A stretch of 64,000 nt of DNA from Portulaca oleracea (Eukaryota > Streptophyta > Magnoliopsida > Caryophyllales > Portulacaceae), in assembly GCA_029582165.1 (NCBI GenBank), contig CM055879.1:35320330-35384329 (forward strand), in the 5' to 3' direction. Below the pieces are notes generated by a model. That model ran no database searches. It was not told the origin of the DNA and was given only the letters and a program-made list of their open reading frames with translations. Of this stretch, positions 1 to 10,069 are shown piece after piece (positions within the stretch are counted from its first letter, which is position 1; the number at the start of each line of letters is the position of its first letter). The translations under genes and the position numbers were made by a program.

Positions 1-753
1 GAAAGGAGGGTTTGAATCTGTTTAACCAAATGAGAAAGGTTCCGATGTTGCCTGATTCATTTACTATTGCAGCTGTCCTTGGTGTGTGTAGTGTGTACGT
101 CTCATGAGGACAGTGTTTTGGGGATGCAGCTCCATGGTTACACTGTCAAGACTGGGATTGATTCCTCGGTACCAGTCGGGAATTCACTCATTAAAATGTA
201 TGCAAAGGTGGGCATTCTTCGGAACGCAGAAATTGAATTTAATTTGATGCCCGTCAAAGATGTAATATCATGGACCTCGATGATCACCGCATTCTCTCTC
301 GGCAATGATATTGAAAATGCTCGTCAGTTCTTTGAGAAAATGCCTGAGCGAAATGTTGTCACCTGGAACTCCATGATGACAGCATATAGACAAAATGGAC
401 TTTGGGAAGAGGGCCTGAAGTCGTACATTCTGATGAAAGGAGATAGGATTCTGATGAAAAGAAAGTTGCTGGAAATGGATGAAAACAGATCAGGAATTTA
501 TTCCCTTTTGGCCAATACATATTCCGAGTCTAGGAAATTAGAACATGTCACTCATGTCAGGAGGATGATGAAAGAAAAACAAGTTGGAATGAATCCTGGA
601 TGTAGCTGGATAGAGGTTCATGATAGGGTGAATATGTTCACTGCTGGGGGCAGTGATCACCCACAAATAGTTGATATTCTGAAAATGCTAGAAAACATAT
701 GGAAAATGGAAGACATGAAGAGCGATGAGAATATATATTTTTCTGTATCCTAG
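1..753 (+). pseudogene. Decayed partial copy of the neighbouring PPR gene
   Basis: This is the 3' part of a PLS-class pentatricopeptide repeat gene, cut by the window edge. It is nearly identical to the middle and end of the intact PPR gene at 5359-7836 but lies on the opposite strand. Two lesions are visible. A 7-bp tandem duplication of GTGTGTA (84-97) shifts the frame and brings a TGA into the original frame shortly after. A deletion near 447-475 removes about 198 codons, from just after the ILMKRDG stretch to KLLE; the junction carries a repeated ATTCTGATGAAA filler. Downstream of the first lesion the frame stays open to a TAG at 751-753 and keeps the E-type tail (NPGCSWIEVHDRV). A shortened protein from a downstream ATG cannot be excluded, but loss of the upstream repeats plus the internal deletion makes a pseudogene more likely. 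Confidence 0.85.
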
Positions 754-1902
754 GAAATATGAAATGCATTTGGGTTAGTGGACACCAGTGTACCCTATCT
801 CTGGAATTTACTTTGTTGGCATCAGTAGCCTTTCCCTGTTCTTTTCAGGCAAGGAAGCAAAGCACGCAAGCTAATCTAGCAAGTTTCCTCAAGAGTCAGA
901 TTAAATATTTTCCACCTTGATGGGAATTACACTCATGGAGTTGGAAATATCAGGTAGTGTTGTTTACATCTTCTAAGTATTGTTAATTTGCTCATTACGT
1001 GCAGTTACATTAGAAAGGAAGACGTTTTTACTGATCTCAGGACAGATAAACTGCAGATATTGTCTAGCGAATTTTATGGATTAAAAGTTCAAACAAGAAT
1101 CATAACATGTGGCAATGAGTATCCTGATGTGAGCATGGTATGGGGGTAACCAACATGAATGTAAACTTCCTCAAGAGATACGTTAACGAGTCAAACAGAA
1201 AGACTTGCATAAATGTAAGTCTATAATTTCAAATTTTAAATCATGACTACAATGCACACCTTACTCATCGAATGAACGATGAGGGGTACAAAGCTTGAGT
1301 CACCTCTGTTTCCCTTTCTAAGAGAGTGTCACTGTCAGTCTGAGTGGTGGTTATGGGCCTTGCGGCTGGTAGCTTCTCAGCTATCTTCGTTTCTGTCACT
1401 CGATTCCATCTCTCTTTCCTTGTTCCTTCTTTCTTTCTGTGTGCTTTGTGGATTGGTTGGCGGCGTATGGAGTCTATTATATGAACTATTGCTGATTACT
1501 TAAGAATTTCAAATATGACTATCATCGAAATAGCTGAACAATCAACTGCCTCTGTGTAATATCTATTGGTACTTTCATAGTTCAACATGTCTAATGAAGT
1601 GGAAATGGTGTGTTGGATGCCTATATATATTTGCATCACAAGGAAAATTGCTGCAGAATTAATTTGGGGCTATTTTTTGCTTACGAAATTGACGAGAGAT
1701 GCAATGAAATAAGTTATCAGCTTAGATTATTATATATATCATACAAGACTGATTTCAAGGTCATAACTCATAACTCATAAGCTGATGAACTGTAGTTGAA
1801 TGTGGGATGTCCAGGATACAACTTACAAGATTGCTACTGTTCTCTTTAAAGAATCAACAGGCTCACTAGGAGTTGTACATACAAGGTAAGAATAAGCTAT
1901 TC
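754..1902. other. Intergenic: PPR-copy 3' flank and PMI1 downstream region
   Basis: No gene is supported. The first ~25 bases after the stop still match the 3' flank of the intact PPR gene, then similarity ends. A 74-codon open frame at 1279-1503 is hydrophobic and low in complexity, with no recognisable family, so it is not called. The last part lies directly downstream of the PMI1 stop and probably contains its 3' UTR. Confidence 0.6.
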
Positions 1903-4479
1903 CTACTTGGTGAATTTCACATCAGGATTTCTCATCGATTTGAGCCACATATCGGCAACTATTCTCGATGAAATGCTCCACAATATGTCCTGCCCCTGGG
2001 AGGCGGGTTGAATATTCCACCTTTTGGCCGCCTTTCCCATGTTGTGTGCTATCAACCACTGCATAGCAGTCAGCCTCTGCTTCTCAGAATCCCAAGAGCT
2101 CTTCTTTTGCCGTTTTTTTGCTTTCATCCCACCTACATGCAAACTAGTCACTTTAAATTTTGGACCCTCGTGATTTTTCTCTTGTTTGGTGTCATCAAGT
2201 GTGGTGTGAATCAATGCTATCATGGGACCCCCGACTGCCTCGTACCTCCTTACCGGGTCCCGCAACTGGATCGCCACCACCAGTGTAAACACTGAATCCC
2301 CATTTTTGACAACCATGCTGCCATTTTCAATCCATTCCTCAAGCGGAACTGCTGAAGCAAGAGGCTGTTTTTTATCTTTTCCCTTTCCACTGAGTGGAGA
2401 GACTTGAAATGGAGCATCATCTTCAGCCATATTTGCTTGTACTTTCAGAGCATCGACAGACATAGCCTCGATCTTCTGCATTGAGAAGGCCAGGATTTCA
2501 TCAGCTGGTACTGGATCCTCACTGACATGCCAAATCCCTGTTGTTACCCTTTCCTCCCTTCCAATGCTCATGGCGTGCGCCATCTTTTTAATGACTGCAA
2601 TGCTACGAGCTGCACTTGAACTGGCACCTTCTTTGTTTCTACCACTGATAATTGCCGATGCAATCCCTTCAAAAGCTACCTGTTCTGCAGTCTTGCCCAT
2701 CAGCTCTTCCAGGTGCATCAGGGCTAGAACTTCTGAGCCGAGTTCGTCGAGCCCAACAGCCGCCATTCTCTGAAAAAACTCAAACCCAGCGACAGATTTG
2801 TCCAAAGTAAGAACTAATGGCCTCGACATCTGCATAGCTAGCTTTGGAGTATCCTTCCTTGACATGACAACATTAAGGGGGTTTGTGGCAGCCAAAAACC
2901 CTCCATTTCTAGTTTGAATCACACAGCCCAAAGCCTTCCCAAGATCTGGGACATAAACCTTAGATTCACCATCAGCAGTTTTCTTAGGCTGTTGCTTACT
3001 GAAAGAAGAAGGTACATTTACCCGGGACTGTCTGGGATCACTCGCTTCCTCATCCTCCAGCATATGAAGAAACTCTATTGTTACGTTCTCCTCATCAGCA
3101 TCAAGCTTCTGGGATTCCGTTTCTTCACTTGCCTGATTCGACACCTCGTCGCTCATCATTGATTCAAGAGCTCTTATCTGCTGAGCAATCGAATCTAGCT
3201 CGGTCAATCTAGTCAGGTACTGATCATGCACTATCTCCTTTACCACTTCACTCGATTCTGACCCGTCTTCAGTTTTCTCCTTATTACTGTCCTCTTCCTT
3301 TGTCTCTTCACTTTGCAGGACCTCTACACCTTTGTCCACCACTTCAAACTCAGGAAGATCAAGCTCTTCAACTTCAGGTTCGGGTTCTTCTTCCTTAGAC
3401 TTTTGAGACTCAATGATCGAAGGGCCCGAAGCGGGCTCGTCGAGGTTCAGGTCCTCGATGCCTTGAATATCCGGGGTGGTCCCCGCTTGGGATGGGGACC
3501 ACACTTCCGTTCGACTCGACAGTTTAGGACTCGGGATACTAAATGATGACTTTGACTGCCTACGACCGACTGCAGAGGAAGTTTTTTCTTTACCTTGTTT
3601 GGACCCTCCCAGCTGACTGAACAACCCAATGCCTCCATCTTTCTCCATAATCTGGAAAGCCAACTTCACCTGAAGTTGTCCTCCCTTTGCCTTCCCAGCA
3701 AGATCAAAGCTTATATCCCACTGTCGAATCCTCGATCCTTCTGCATTCTTCTCGAGCGCTTCCTGGATCAGACGGCTCAGATCGACCGTGTTCCTCCCGA
3801 AGTCGAGCTCCGAAGCCTCGACCGCAAACACATAGATGATGAAGGGCCTCGGCTCGAACTTCGGCTTCTGCTGGGACCCACTGCCACCACCCTGAGAGCA
3901 GTAGACATTGCACTTGAGAAACAGGGTCTCCTCGAAATCAGCAGCACCCTGGGAGACCCTGGATGGCATAGTATGGACCGCCCCGTCCTTGGTCTCCTTC
4001 TTCCTGACGCAGACCGAGAGGCGGAGCCCGTTCATCGAGGTCGGGAGGCCCTGGACCGAGACCACCTCAACCGAGAACAGACAGCTCAGCTTCTGCATCC
4101 CAATGTGCGTGAGGGCCCGCACTGGCTTCCAGTTCCATATCCCCTTCTTCTCCTTGGAAGCTGGTCTATCATCAAAGAACTTGGTCTCGCTCTCCCGAGC
4201 CCGGGTTGCAGGCTCGGGGTCGGCCTTGGGCCGGGCTCGCCACGGCGACATGGACATCCTCCTGGACCGGGGCTTCTCCTCGGCCCGCTGCGGCGCCACA
4301 TCAGCCTCGTCCGCCAAGGGGATCGGGTTTGAGGACCGGGAGAGGGCGAGGGACGCGGTCCGCCGGTTGGTGGAGACATGGGTCTGGTAGAGGGTCTGGC
4401 TGAGGGCTTCTAGCTCTTCTAACAGCTGAGTGTTCGAGCTCGAGTTTCTTCTTCCTACAGGTGCCTCAGATGATGCCAT
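1903..4479 (-). CDS. PMI1: PLASTID MOVEMENT IMPAIRED1 (PMI1), NT-C2 domain protein
   Basis: Intact single-exon reading frame of 858 residues, close to the usual size of plant PMI1. The N-terminus has the family signature SSNTQLLEELEALSQTLYQ followed by a Ser/Arg-rich stretch (RRMSMSPWRARPK). An NT-C2 domain, the C2-like fold found near the N-terminus of such proteins, spans roughly residues 125-290 (KLSCLFSVEVVSVQGLP ... FEETLFLKC ... GGQLQVKLAFQIME). Then comes a Glu-rich acidic linker (about 350-440) and a long conserved C-terminal region with GKALGCVIQTRNGGFLAA and WNIQPASQGQDILWSISS. In Arabidopsis PMI1 is needed for chloroplast and nuclear photorelocation through short actin filaments at the chloroplast edge, acting at the plasma membrane/cytoplasm; the role here is inferred from homology. 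The ATG at 4477-4479 gives the expected MASSEAP start. The domain-coding part is GC-rich compared with its flanks. Confidence 0.93.
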   Translation of the reverse strand: MASSEAPVGRRNSSSNTQLLEELEALSQTLYQTHVSTNRRTASLALSRSSNPIPLADEADVAPQRAEEKPRSRRMSMSPWRARPKADPEPATRARESETKFFDDRPASKEKKGIWNWKPVRALTHIGMQKLSCLFSVEVVSVQGLPTSMNGLRLSVCVRKKETKDGAVHTMPSRVSQGAADFEETLFLKCNVYCSQGGGSGSQQKPKFEPRPFIIYVFAVEASELDFGRNTVDLSRLIQEALEKNAEGSRIRQWDISFDLAGKAKGGQLQVKLAFQIMEKDGGIGLFSQLGGSKQGKEKTSSAVGRRQSKSSFSIPSPKLSSRTEVWSPSQAGTTPDIQGIEDLNLDEPASGPSIIESQKSKEEEPEPEVEELDLPEFEVVDKGVEVLQSEETKEEDSNKEKTEDGSESSEVVKEIVHDQYLTRLTELDSIAQQIRALESMMSDEVSNQASEETESQKLDADEENVTIEFLHMLEDEEASDPRQSRVNVPSSFSKQQPKKTADGESKVYVPDLGKALGCVIQTRNGGFLAATNPLNVVMSRKDTPKLAMQMSRPLVLTLDKSVAGFEFFQRMAAVGLDELGSEVLALMHLEELMGKTAEQVAFEGIASAIISGRNKEGASSSAARSIAVIKKMAHAMSIGREERVTTGIWHVSEDPVPADEILAFSMQKIEAMSVDALKVQANMAEDDAPFQVSPLSGKGKDKKQPLASAVPLEEWIENGSMVVKNGDSVFTLVVAIQLRDPVRRYEAVGGPMIALIHTTLDDTKQEKNHEGPKFKVTSLHVGGMKAKKRQKKSSWDSEKQRLTAMQWLIAHNMGKAAKRWNIQPASQGQDILWSISSRIVADMWLKSMRNPDVKFTK

Positions 4480-5154
4480 CAGTAAGTACTTATTGCTTCC
4501 TTTTTGATGATGATGATGCTACAAGAAAAGTTGTGTGATTATGATTTTAGGGAAAAGAGAATGTTTTTGGGATGTTAAACAACAGAGGTTATGGGTGGGT
4601 TTTGATGGAAGAAGGGGTGTTTAGTGCAAAGATAAGAGGGGTGTTGTAGATTGAGGTGCAGAAAGTGCCATGAAGATATGATATTGAATATTGGTGCACA
4701 TTAGCTTGGTTGTCTGGAAACCACTGGATTTTGTATGGGTGAGACTAAGTGAGACAAATTTGTGAAGGATAAGAGGGAAGAGTCATCTTATGATGTATAC
4801 CTCCCTCATTTTTCCCCCTTTTTGGTTTTTGTATTTATATATAATTATGACAAATGTGAAAAGAGTGGGGATGTTGAAATTGGAAACTCAGGTAAGAATA
4901 GAAATTATGGTCCCCAGGAAAGTTGATGTGTGGTACAGAGCTGTTTGCCCAGTTTTGCATTTATTCTGGCATTTTCTATGTTCATTCATTCATCTTAGAT
5001 TTGGTACTTGTCAATCATCATCATCGTCATCATTTTGTTAAAATCTGGGTTTAGTATGCATATTGATTATAGGAAGGAAGATGCACAAAGAAAACAATCT
5101 AGGAGTAATAAATTATATAGTCAAAAAGTCGGATATTAGGCAGTCCAAATCTCA
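4480..5154. other. PMI1 upstream region
   Basis: Contains the presumed PMI1 5' UTR and promoter (transcription leftward). There are short ATG/ATC-rich runs near 4507-4520 and 5015-5035. No coding sequence is supported, and I could not fix a convincing TATA box or transcription start. Confidence 0.5.
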
Positions 5155-5345
5155 ATAATGTTTCTGGTCGCTGATTTGGTTTTGATTTGATGAGATTAAT
5201 CATTTCGTAAGCGCATTGGATTAGTTGTTGTTCCTAGAATTCAATTTGATTGCGTTTTAGGTTTTGATATGATAGGCATGTGAGGCTTCTGCTCCTAATT
5301 ATGTTTGCACAGTTTGAAACTTCAACCATTGCATAAACCCAAATG
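5155..5345 (+). repeat. Third copy of the microprotein-gene 3' flank, fused to the PPR 3' end
   Basis: This stretch (GTTTCTGGTCGCTGATTTGG ... AACTTCAACCATTGCAT) matches 11735-11915, the 3' flank of the (+) microprotein gene, and in part the reverse complement of 8070-8175. It stops abruptly at 5333-5345, where the PPR gene's own 3' flank begins. It is therefore an orphan piece of the duplicated unit with no coding part, and it marks a rearrangement breakpoint. Confidence 0.75.
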
Positions 5346-5358
5346 CATTTCATATTGC

Positions 5359-7836
5359 CTAGGATACAGAAAGATATATATTCTCATCGCTCTTCAAGTC
5401 TTCCATTTTCCATACGTTTTCCAGCATTTTCAGAACATCAACTATTTGTGGGTGATCACTGCAACCAGCAGTAAACACATGCACCCTATCATGAACCTCT
5501 ATCCAGCTACATCCAGGATTCTTTTCAATTTGTTTTTCTTTCATCATCCTCCTGACATGAGTGACAAGTTCTAGTTTCCTAGACTCGGTATATGTATTGG
5601 CCAAAAGGGAATAAATTCCTGATCTGTTTCCATCCGTTTCCAGCAACTTTCTTGCTGCGAAGTCCGCTAGATTTGTCTTTCCATAAACCCGACAAGCTGC
5701 GAGAATAGCTCCCCAAATATCAGCAGCTGCTCCAAAAGGCATCTCATTTATGAAAATCAATGCTTGCTCAATAAGACCACCTCGGGCAAGCAAGTCCACC
5801 ATGCATGCATAATGCTCATATGTGGGGCAAACACCGTGATCATGTTTCATCAAGTTGAAATAATGACATGCTTCCTCTGCAAGTCCTGCATGGCTGCAGC
5901 CAACCAGAAGTGACAAATACGTGACCTCATCTGGTGCATGATTCTGCATTAACATGCTCCTGAATATCTCAATGACTTTCATGCCCTGACCATTTTGAGC
6001 ATATCCAGCCATCATTGAATTCCAAGATATCACGTTTTTCACAGTGATGGAATTGAAAACTTTCTCTGCCTCTATAATCAGTCCACATTTGGAAAACATA
6101 GAAATCACACTGTTTGCAACCGAAATCCATAAAGCAAAGCCGGACTTTTCAGCTTCAGCCACAATTTGATTGCCCAGCTTTAACAATGCAGAATCTGCAC
6201 AAGCACTGATTGCAGTTGTATAAGTAATTGAATCGGGCTTAATCCCATCTCTTTTCATCAGAATGTACAACTTCAGGCCCTCTTCCCAAAGTCCATTTTG
6301 TCTATATGCTGCCATCATGGAGTTCCAGGTGACAACATTTCGCTCAGGCATTTTCTCAAAGAACTGGCGAGCGTTTTCAATATTATTGCTAAGAGAGAAT
6401 GCAGTGATCATAGAGGTCCATGATATTACATCTTTGATGGGCATCAAATTAAATTCAATTTCTGCATTCCGAAGAATGCCCACCTTTGCATACATCTTAA
6501 TGAGTGAATTCCCCACTGGTACCGAGGAATCAATCCCAGTCTTGACAGTGTAACCATGGAGCTGCATCCCCAAAACACTGTCCTCATGAGACGTACACAC
6601 ACCAAGGACAGCTGCAATAGTAAATGAATCAGGCAACATCGGAACCTTTCTCATTTGGTTAAACAGATTCAAACCCTCCTTTCTACAACCAGCCTGAGCA
6701 TAACCTGCAATTAAAGAAGTCCATGCAATTACATTTTTCTCTTTTAGGCAATCAAACACACGCCTAGCTGATTCCAAGCATCCCGCTTTGGCATACATGT
6801 TGATCAACGCTCTACCTGTGAATGCATCAGGTCCACATTCCATTCTAAATATCCTTGCATGCAAGTGTCTGCCCCAATCTAGATAACATAAGCTTGCACA
6901 TGCACCAATAACACAAGCACATGTCATGGAATTTGGTAAGAAGCCTTGAATCCACATCTCAACAAACATATTAAGGGTTTGAACCCCACAACCATGTTGA
7001 AACAATAAGGAAACTATAGTATTCCATGAAACATCATCACGTTCAGGCATCCGATAGAATAAATCAAGAGCGCCTTCAACACCTGACAATATGGAGTAAC
7101 CATAAATCATACTATTCCAACAAAACAAATTAGGGTCCGACATCCAACAAAAGACTTGCTCAGCATAATCAAGAGCGCCACACTTAATATACATATCAAG
7201 AGTAGAAGCATTAACCGAAGAACAATCAGAAAACCCATGTCTCTCTGACAAACTATGCAACTGCATTGCCATTCTAAGACAACCAAGACTACCACAAGCC
7301 TTCATCACACCAGAAAAAGATGACTGAACAGGAGAAACAGTGCACTCTTGCAACAACAAAACAAACATCCTCACACTCTCTCCAACCCTTCCACAATTGA
7401 AATAAGCAGACATCATAATATTCCATGTAACCACATCTCTCTCAGGCATTTTATCAAACAGTTCTTCTGCATGACCAATCCGCCGAGAATTTGCCAACCC
7501 ATTGATCATTGTATTCCAGCTGAAAACATTCGGTGATTCGATTTCCGAAAAAGCCTGACAAGCATCATCTACCAAGTTGCAGCTGAAGTACATGTGTAAC
7601 AGATGGTTTTGGAGAAAAACTGAAGAACCTATCCCAGTCAAAATGACCTGAGCGTGAAGTTTGCGAGCAAATGGAGCAATATGTACAGAAGCTAGAGATG
7701 TACATACTTTCATTGCCTTGCAAAATTCCTCGGATTCGTCCATGTAAGAACATTGCAGAGAAGATACATTTTGCGAAAGAAATCGCACTAAGGAGAGCCC
7801 TAAGTTGCTTGGACGCCATAAGAGCTTGACTATCAT
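5359..7836 (-). CDS. PLS-class pentatricopeptide repeat protein, E subgroup
   Basis: Intact intronless frame of 825 residues. It consists of tandem PPR motifs of the P, L and S types with the usual phrases (NVFSWNTMINGLANS, MPERDVVTWNIMMSAY, NVIAWTSLIAGYAQ, NVISWNSMMAGYAQNG) from about residue 65 to 720. An E region follows, ending in NPGCSWIEVHDRVHVF and a short tail. No DYW deaminase domain follows; the stop comes about 50 residues after the E motif. Proteins of this kind act in mitochondria or plastids as site-specific RNA-binding factors, usually for C-to-U editing with a deaminase recruited in trans. The first ~30 residues (MIVKLLWRPSNLGLSLVRFL) are basic and hydrophobic with no acidic residue, which suits an organelle targeting peptide. 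The RNA target cannot be read from the sequence by eye. A decayed inverted copy lies at 1-753. Confidence 0.92.
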   Translation of the reverse strand: MIVKLLWRPSNLGLSLVRFLSQNVSSLQCSYMDESEEFCKAMKVCTSLASVHIAPFARKLHAQVILTGIGSSVFLQNHLLHMYFSCNLVDDACQAFSEIESPNVFSWNTMINGLANSRRIGHAEELFDKMPERDVVTWNIMMSAYFNCGRVGESVRMFVLLLQECTVSPVQSSFSGVMKACGSLGCLRMAMQLHSLSERHGFSDCSSVNASTLDMYIKCGALDYAEQVFCWMSDPNLFCWNSMIYGYSILSGVEGALDLFYRMPERDDVSWNTIVSLLFQHGCGVQTLNMFVEMWIQGFLPNSMTCACVIGACASLCYLDWGRHLHARIFRMECGPDAFTGRALINMYAKAGCLESARRVFDCLKEKNVIAWTSLIAGYAQAGCRKEGLNLFNQMRKVPMLPDSFTIAAVLGVCTSHEDSVLGMQLHGYTVKTGIDSSVPVGNSLIKMYAKVGILRNAEIEFNLMPIKDVISWTSMITAFSLSNNIENARQFFEKMPERNVVTWNSMMAAYRQNGLWEEGLKLYILMKRDGIKPDSITYTTAISACADSALLKLGNQIVAEAEKSGFALWISVANSVISMFSKCGLIIEAEKVFNSITVKNVISWNSMMAGYAQNGQGMKVIEIFRSMLMQNHAPDEVTYLSLLVGCSHAGLAEEACHYFNLMKHDHGVCPTYEHYACMVDLLARGGLIEQALIFINEMPFGAAADIWGAILAACRVYGKTNLADFAARKLLETDGNRSGIYSLLANTYTESRKLELVTHVRRMMKEKQIEKNPGCSWIEVHDRVHVFTAGCSDHPQIVDVLKMLENVWKMEDLKSDENIYLSVS

Positions 7837-8366
7837 TCAAATGTGATGGACTCCTCTGCTCGTCAATCGCAAATTTCAAACAAGATACCTACTGAACAAA
7901 CGCTGAAATTACATTTTGATGTTTCCAGATAACGGAATTCAAACCTAAAATGCTGAAATGTTTAATGGCTTCAAACATCACCGAAGAAAACTCACAGCAG
8001 CAAAAATCTTTTCCATTAATGAAAATGGGCATTTCATGCTAATCAAACAATCCTAAAATACCAGAAATCAATGCAATGGTTGACGCTTCAAACAATCCTA
8101 AAATAATTAGGAGCAGAAACCTCACATGCTTATCCTATCAAACCCTAAAACGCAATTAAATTGAATTCGAGGAACAACTACTAATCAAATTGAACTCAAT
8201 AACTCGAGCGAAAAACACAGGAAAGAGTCACGAATTCGACAAAACACGAAATCAGCAATCCGAAATCGAAACCCTAGATGCAGAATCAATCAGAAAGAAA
8301 ACAAATCGAAGAAGAAAGTGCAAGGGAAGACATGAATTACCCAGAGGAGATGGAGAACGAAGCGTT
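7837..8366. other. Spacer between PPR start and microprotein stop (inverted-repeat arm)
   Basis: Non-coding. From about 7950 upward this DNA matches, in inverted orientation, the 3' flank of the second microprotein gene (11535-12025), so it belongs to the left arm of the local inverted duplication. It must also hold the PPR promoter/5' UTR and the microprotein 3' UTR. The small open frame 8190-8384 is antisense to that UTR and is not called. Confidence 0.6.
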
Positions 8367-8624
8367 CTAATTGTTGGGACTTAGGGTTTTCTTGGGCTTG
8401 GAGTAATTAGGAGGAGAGTAGACCACGGCAGCAGCCATGGCGCCTGGGAAAACGACGTACTTGGCAACCATGGCCAGCTTAAGCATCAATGGCTCTCCCT
8501 TCATCAACACCATTTTTGCAGCTTCGATTTCAAGATCTGAATTTGATTGAATTGAACGAAGGGTTCTAAAAGGAATTGGTTTTGTTAGTCTCTAATACCC
8601 TTCTTGTTGTGGGTGGCTATATCA
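7950..8624 (-). repeat. Left arm of local inverted duplication
   Basis: Reverse-complement similarity to 11272-12025 runs through the microprotein gene, its upstream ~110 bp and ~450 bp of 3' flank. Small indels are scattered along it, so this is not a very recent event. Similarity ends at 8624 exactly where the long-TIR transposon begins. The arms are separated by about 2.6 kb, most of it transposon. Confidence 0.8.
8367..8513 (-). CDS. 48-residue membrane microprotein, copy 1
   Basis: A short intact frame with a near-identical intact paralogue at 11388-11534. The protein starts MVLMKGEPLMLKLAMVAKYV and ends YSKPKKTLSPNN. A hydrophobic stretch (about residues 9-32, LKLAMVAKYVVFPGAMAAAV) could form one membrane span; then come YSPPNY and a lysine-rich tail. 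I do not recognise the family. Size and pattern would suit a small subunit of an organelle membrane complex, but that is inference. That two copies keep the same frame and length while flanking DNA has diverged supports real coding. Differences from copy 2 include ML for LH near residue 10 and N for D in SPP(N/D)YSKPKK. A transposon begins about 115 bp upstream of this ATG. Confidence 0.72.
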   Translation of the reverse strand: MVLMKGEPLMLKLAMVAKYVVFPGAMAAAVVYSPPNYSKPKKTLSPNN

Positions 8625-8871
8625 GATGCCAAAAAATGCGGCTGGGGTGCCACGCATCTTTTTAATTGGCTCGCGGGTCACAACATTTTTTTAATGTATT
8701 CACAGGGGACATTAAACTCACTTATGTGGCTGAGGGGTGACAATCCCGCATTTTTGGCCAGAAAAAATAATAAGTCTTATTTGCCCTTGAAAATTGAGTG
8801 AAGTGACCATTTTACCCTTAATTTTACTCCTCAATCTCTTCTTCTTCAATGGCGTCCACCACTGCAACCGC

Positions 8872-9768
8872 AGAAATTATAAGGAAGGACCGAGTGTACA
8901 TAGCACGGTACACTCGGTATAAATATGGGGTAGGGTAAATATGGGGTAGGGCGCACGGTTCCTTATCGTGCAGATACTCCGATTTTCATTGGTCAATTTT
9001 GTTCCTTCTTGCTTCGCCTACGATCATATTCTTCATTTGCCAATTCTACTCCTCCTTGCGTCGCCACTTCGGCAGAATCACCAAGAAGATATGTCTGGGC
9101 TAGGTAAACAATTATGTATGATGTTGCAATAAATATACATTGTAGTGCTTGAATAATGCATCTAAGTTGGGAAAACATGTACAAGGTAAGGGAAAATTTA
9201 TCACCCAATATTGCATCCAAGTCGGGTAACACTGCATCTAAGTTGGGAAAACATGCACTATGTAAGGGAAAATTTATCATCCAATATTGCATCTAAGTTG
9301 GGTAACACTGCATTTAAGTTGGGAAAACATGTACTAGGTAAGGGAAAATTTATCACTCAATACTGCATCACTATGTAAGGAAAACTTTATCACCCAATAC
9401 TGCATCCAAGTTGGGTAACACTGCATCTAAGTTGGGAAAACATGCACTACGTAAGGAAAAATTTATCACCCAATACTGCATCCAAGTTAAGTAACACTGC
9501 ATCTAAGTTGGGAAAACATGCACTAGGTAAGGGAAAATTTATCACCCAATACTGCATCACTATATAAAAAGAAAATTTATCACCCAATACTGCATCCAAG
9601 TTGGGTAACAGTGCATCTAAGATGGGAAAACATGCACTATGCAAGGGAAAATTTATCACCTAATACTACATCTAAGTTGGGTGTGTTTTAGAAAATTACT
9701 AGCGCGTGTATAGCAAACGCACCGTACTCTCCGTTCTATATAGGATCGGTGTTATTTTATAATTTGCG
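8872..9768. mobile_element. Nested ~0.9-kb transposon with 9-10 bp target duplication
   Basis: The insertion is flanked by CTGCAACCGC at 8862-8871 and 9769-9778. The ends are imperfect inverted repeats: AGAAATTATAAGGAAGGACCGAG on the left, and GCGCAAATTATAAAATAACACCGAT on the other strand at the right. A 9-10 bp duplication points to the Mutator superfamily. The interior is mostly the 38-bp-based minisatellite at 9150-9690 and contains no coding sequence, so the element is non-autonomous. Confidence 0.65.
9150..9690. repeat. Minisatellite with 76- and 114-bp units built from a 38-bp subunit
   Basis: The phrase GGGAAAACATG recurs at about 9169, 9245, 9321, 9434, 9510 and 9624. Spacings are therefore ~76, 76, 113, 76 and 114, all near multiples of 38. 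Each unit contains TAAGGGAAAATTTATCACCC and GCATCYAAGTTGGG. Short open frames here (for example 8993-9292) are artefacts of the repeat. Confidence 0.85.
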
Positions 9769-10069
9769 CTGCAACCGCCACTTCTCTCTCCCTCCTCCTC
9801 TCTCTCTTCTCTCTCTCCAAACCCACTTCTCTCCTCTCCACCTTCTCTTCATCACATATTCATAGGTTTTTTCATACGTACGATTGATCACATATTCTTC
9901 ATTTGTTATTTTTAAAAGTTCCATTCATTCTGCAGCCATTCTCCAAATAAATCAGTGAAACATCTAATGCTACCTGCAAATTTCAATAAGACAACACTAC
10001 GCTAACATTCAATCACTCAAAAAGCAACTAGCATGAACACTGAAAGAAAAGGATTGAATGAATTAATAC

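Larger units (their letters stand above)
8849..9887 (+). pseudogene. Captured 5' exon fragment, possibly of a plastid-targeted protein, split by a nested transposon
   Basis: Leaving out the nested element at 8872-9768 and one copy of its target duplication, an ATG at 8849 opens a frame beginning MASTTATATSLSL. It is rich in Ser, Thr and Leu without acidic residues over its first ~40 codons and stops at 9885-9887. That composition is typical of chloroplast transit peptides, so this may be a captured first exon. It could also be a chance frame in CT-rich DNA. It lies inside the long-TIR element and has no downstream mature protein. Confidence 0.4.

Noticed and set aside
3595..4332. A 245-codon open frame on the plus strand opposite PMI1
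   Set aside because: It is the antisense shadow of the GC-rich PMI1 coding region and has no domain features.
9150..9690. CRISPR-like array
   Set aside because: The repeats are contiguous without unique spacers and lie in a plant transposon; this is a minisatellite.
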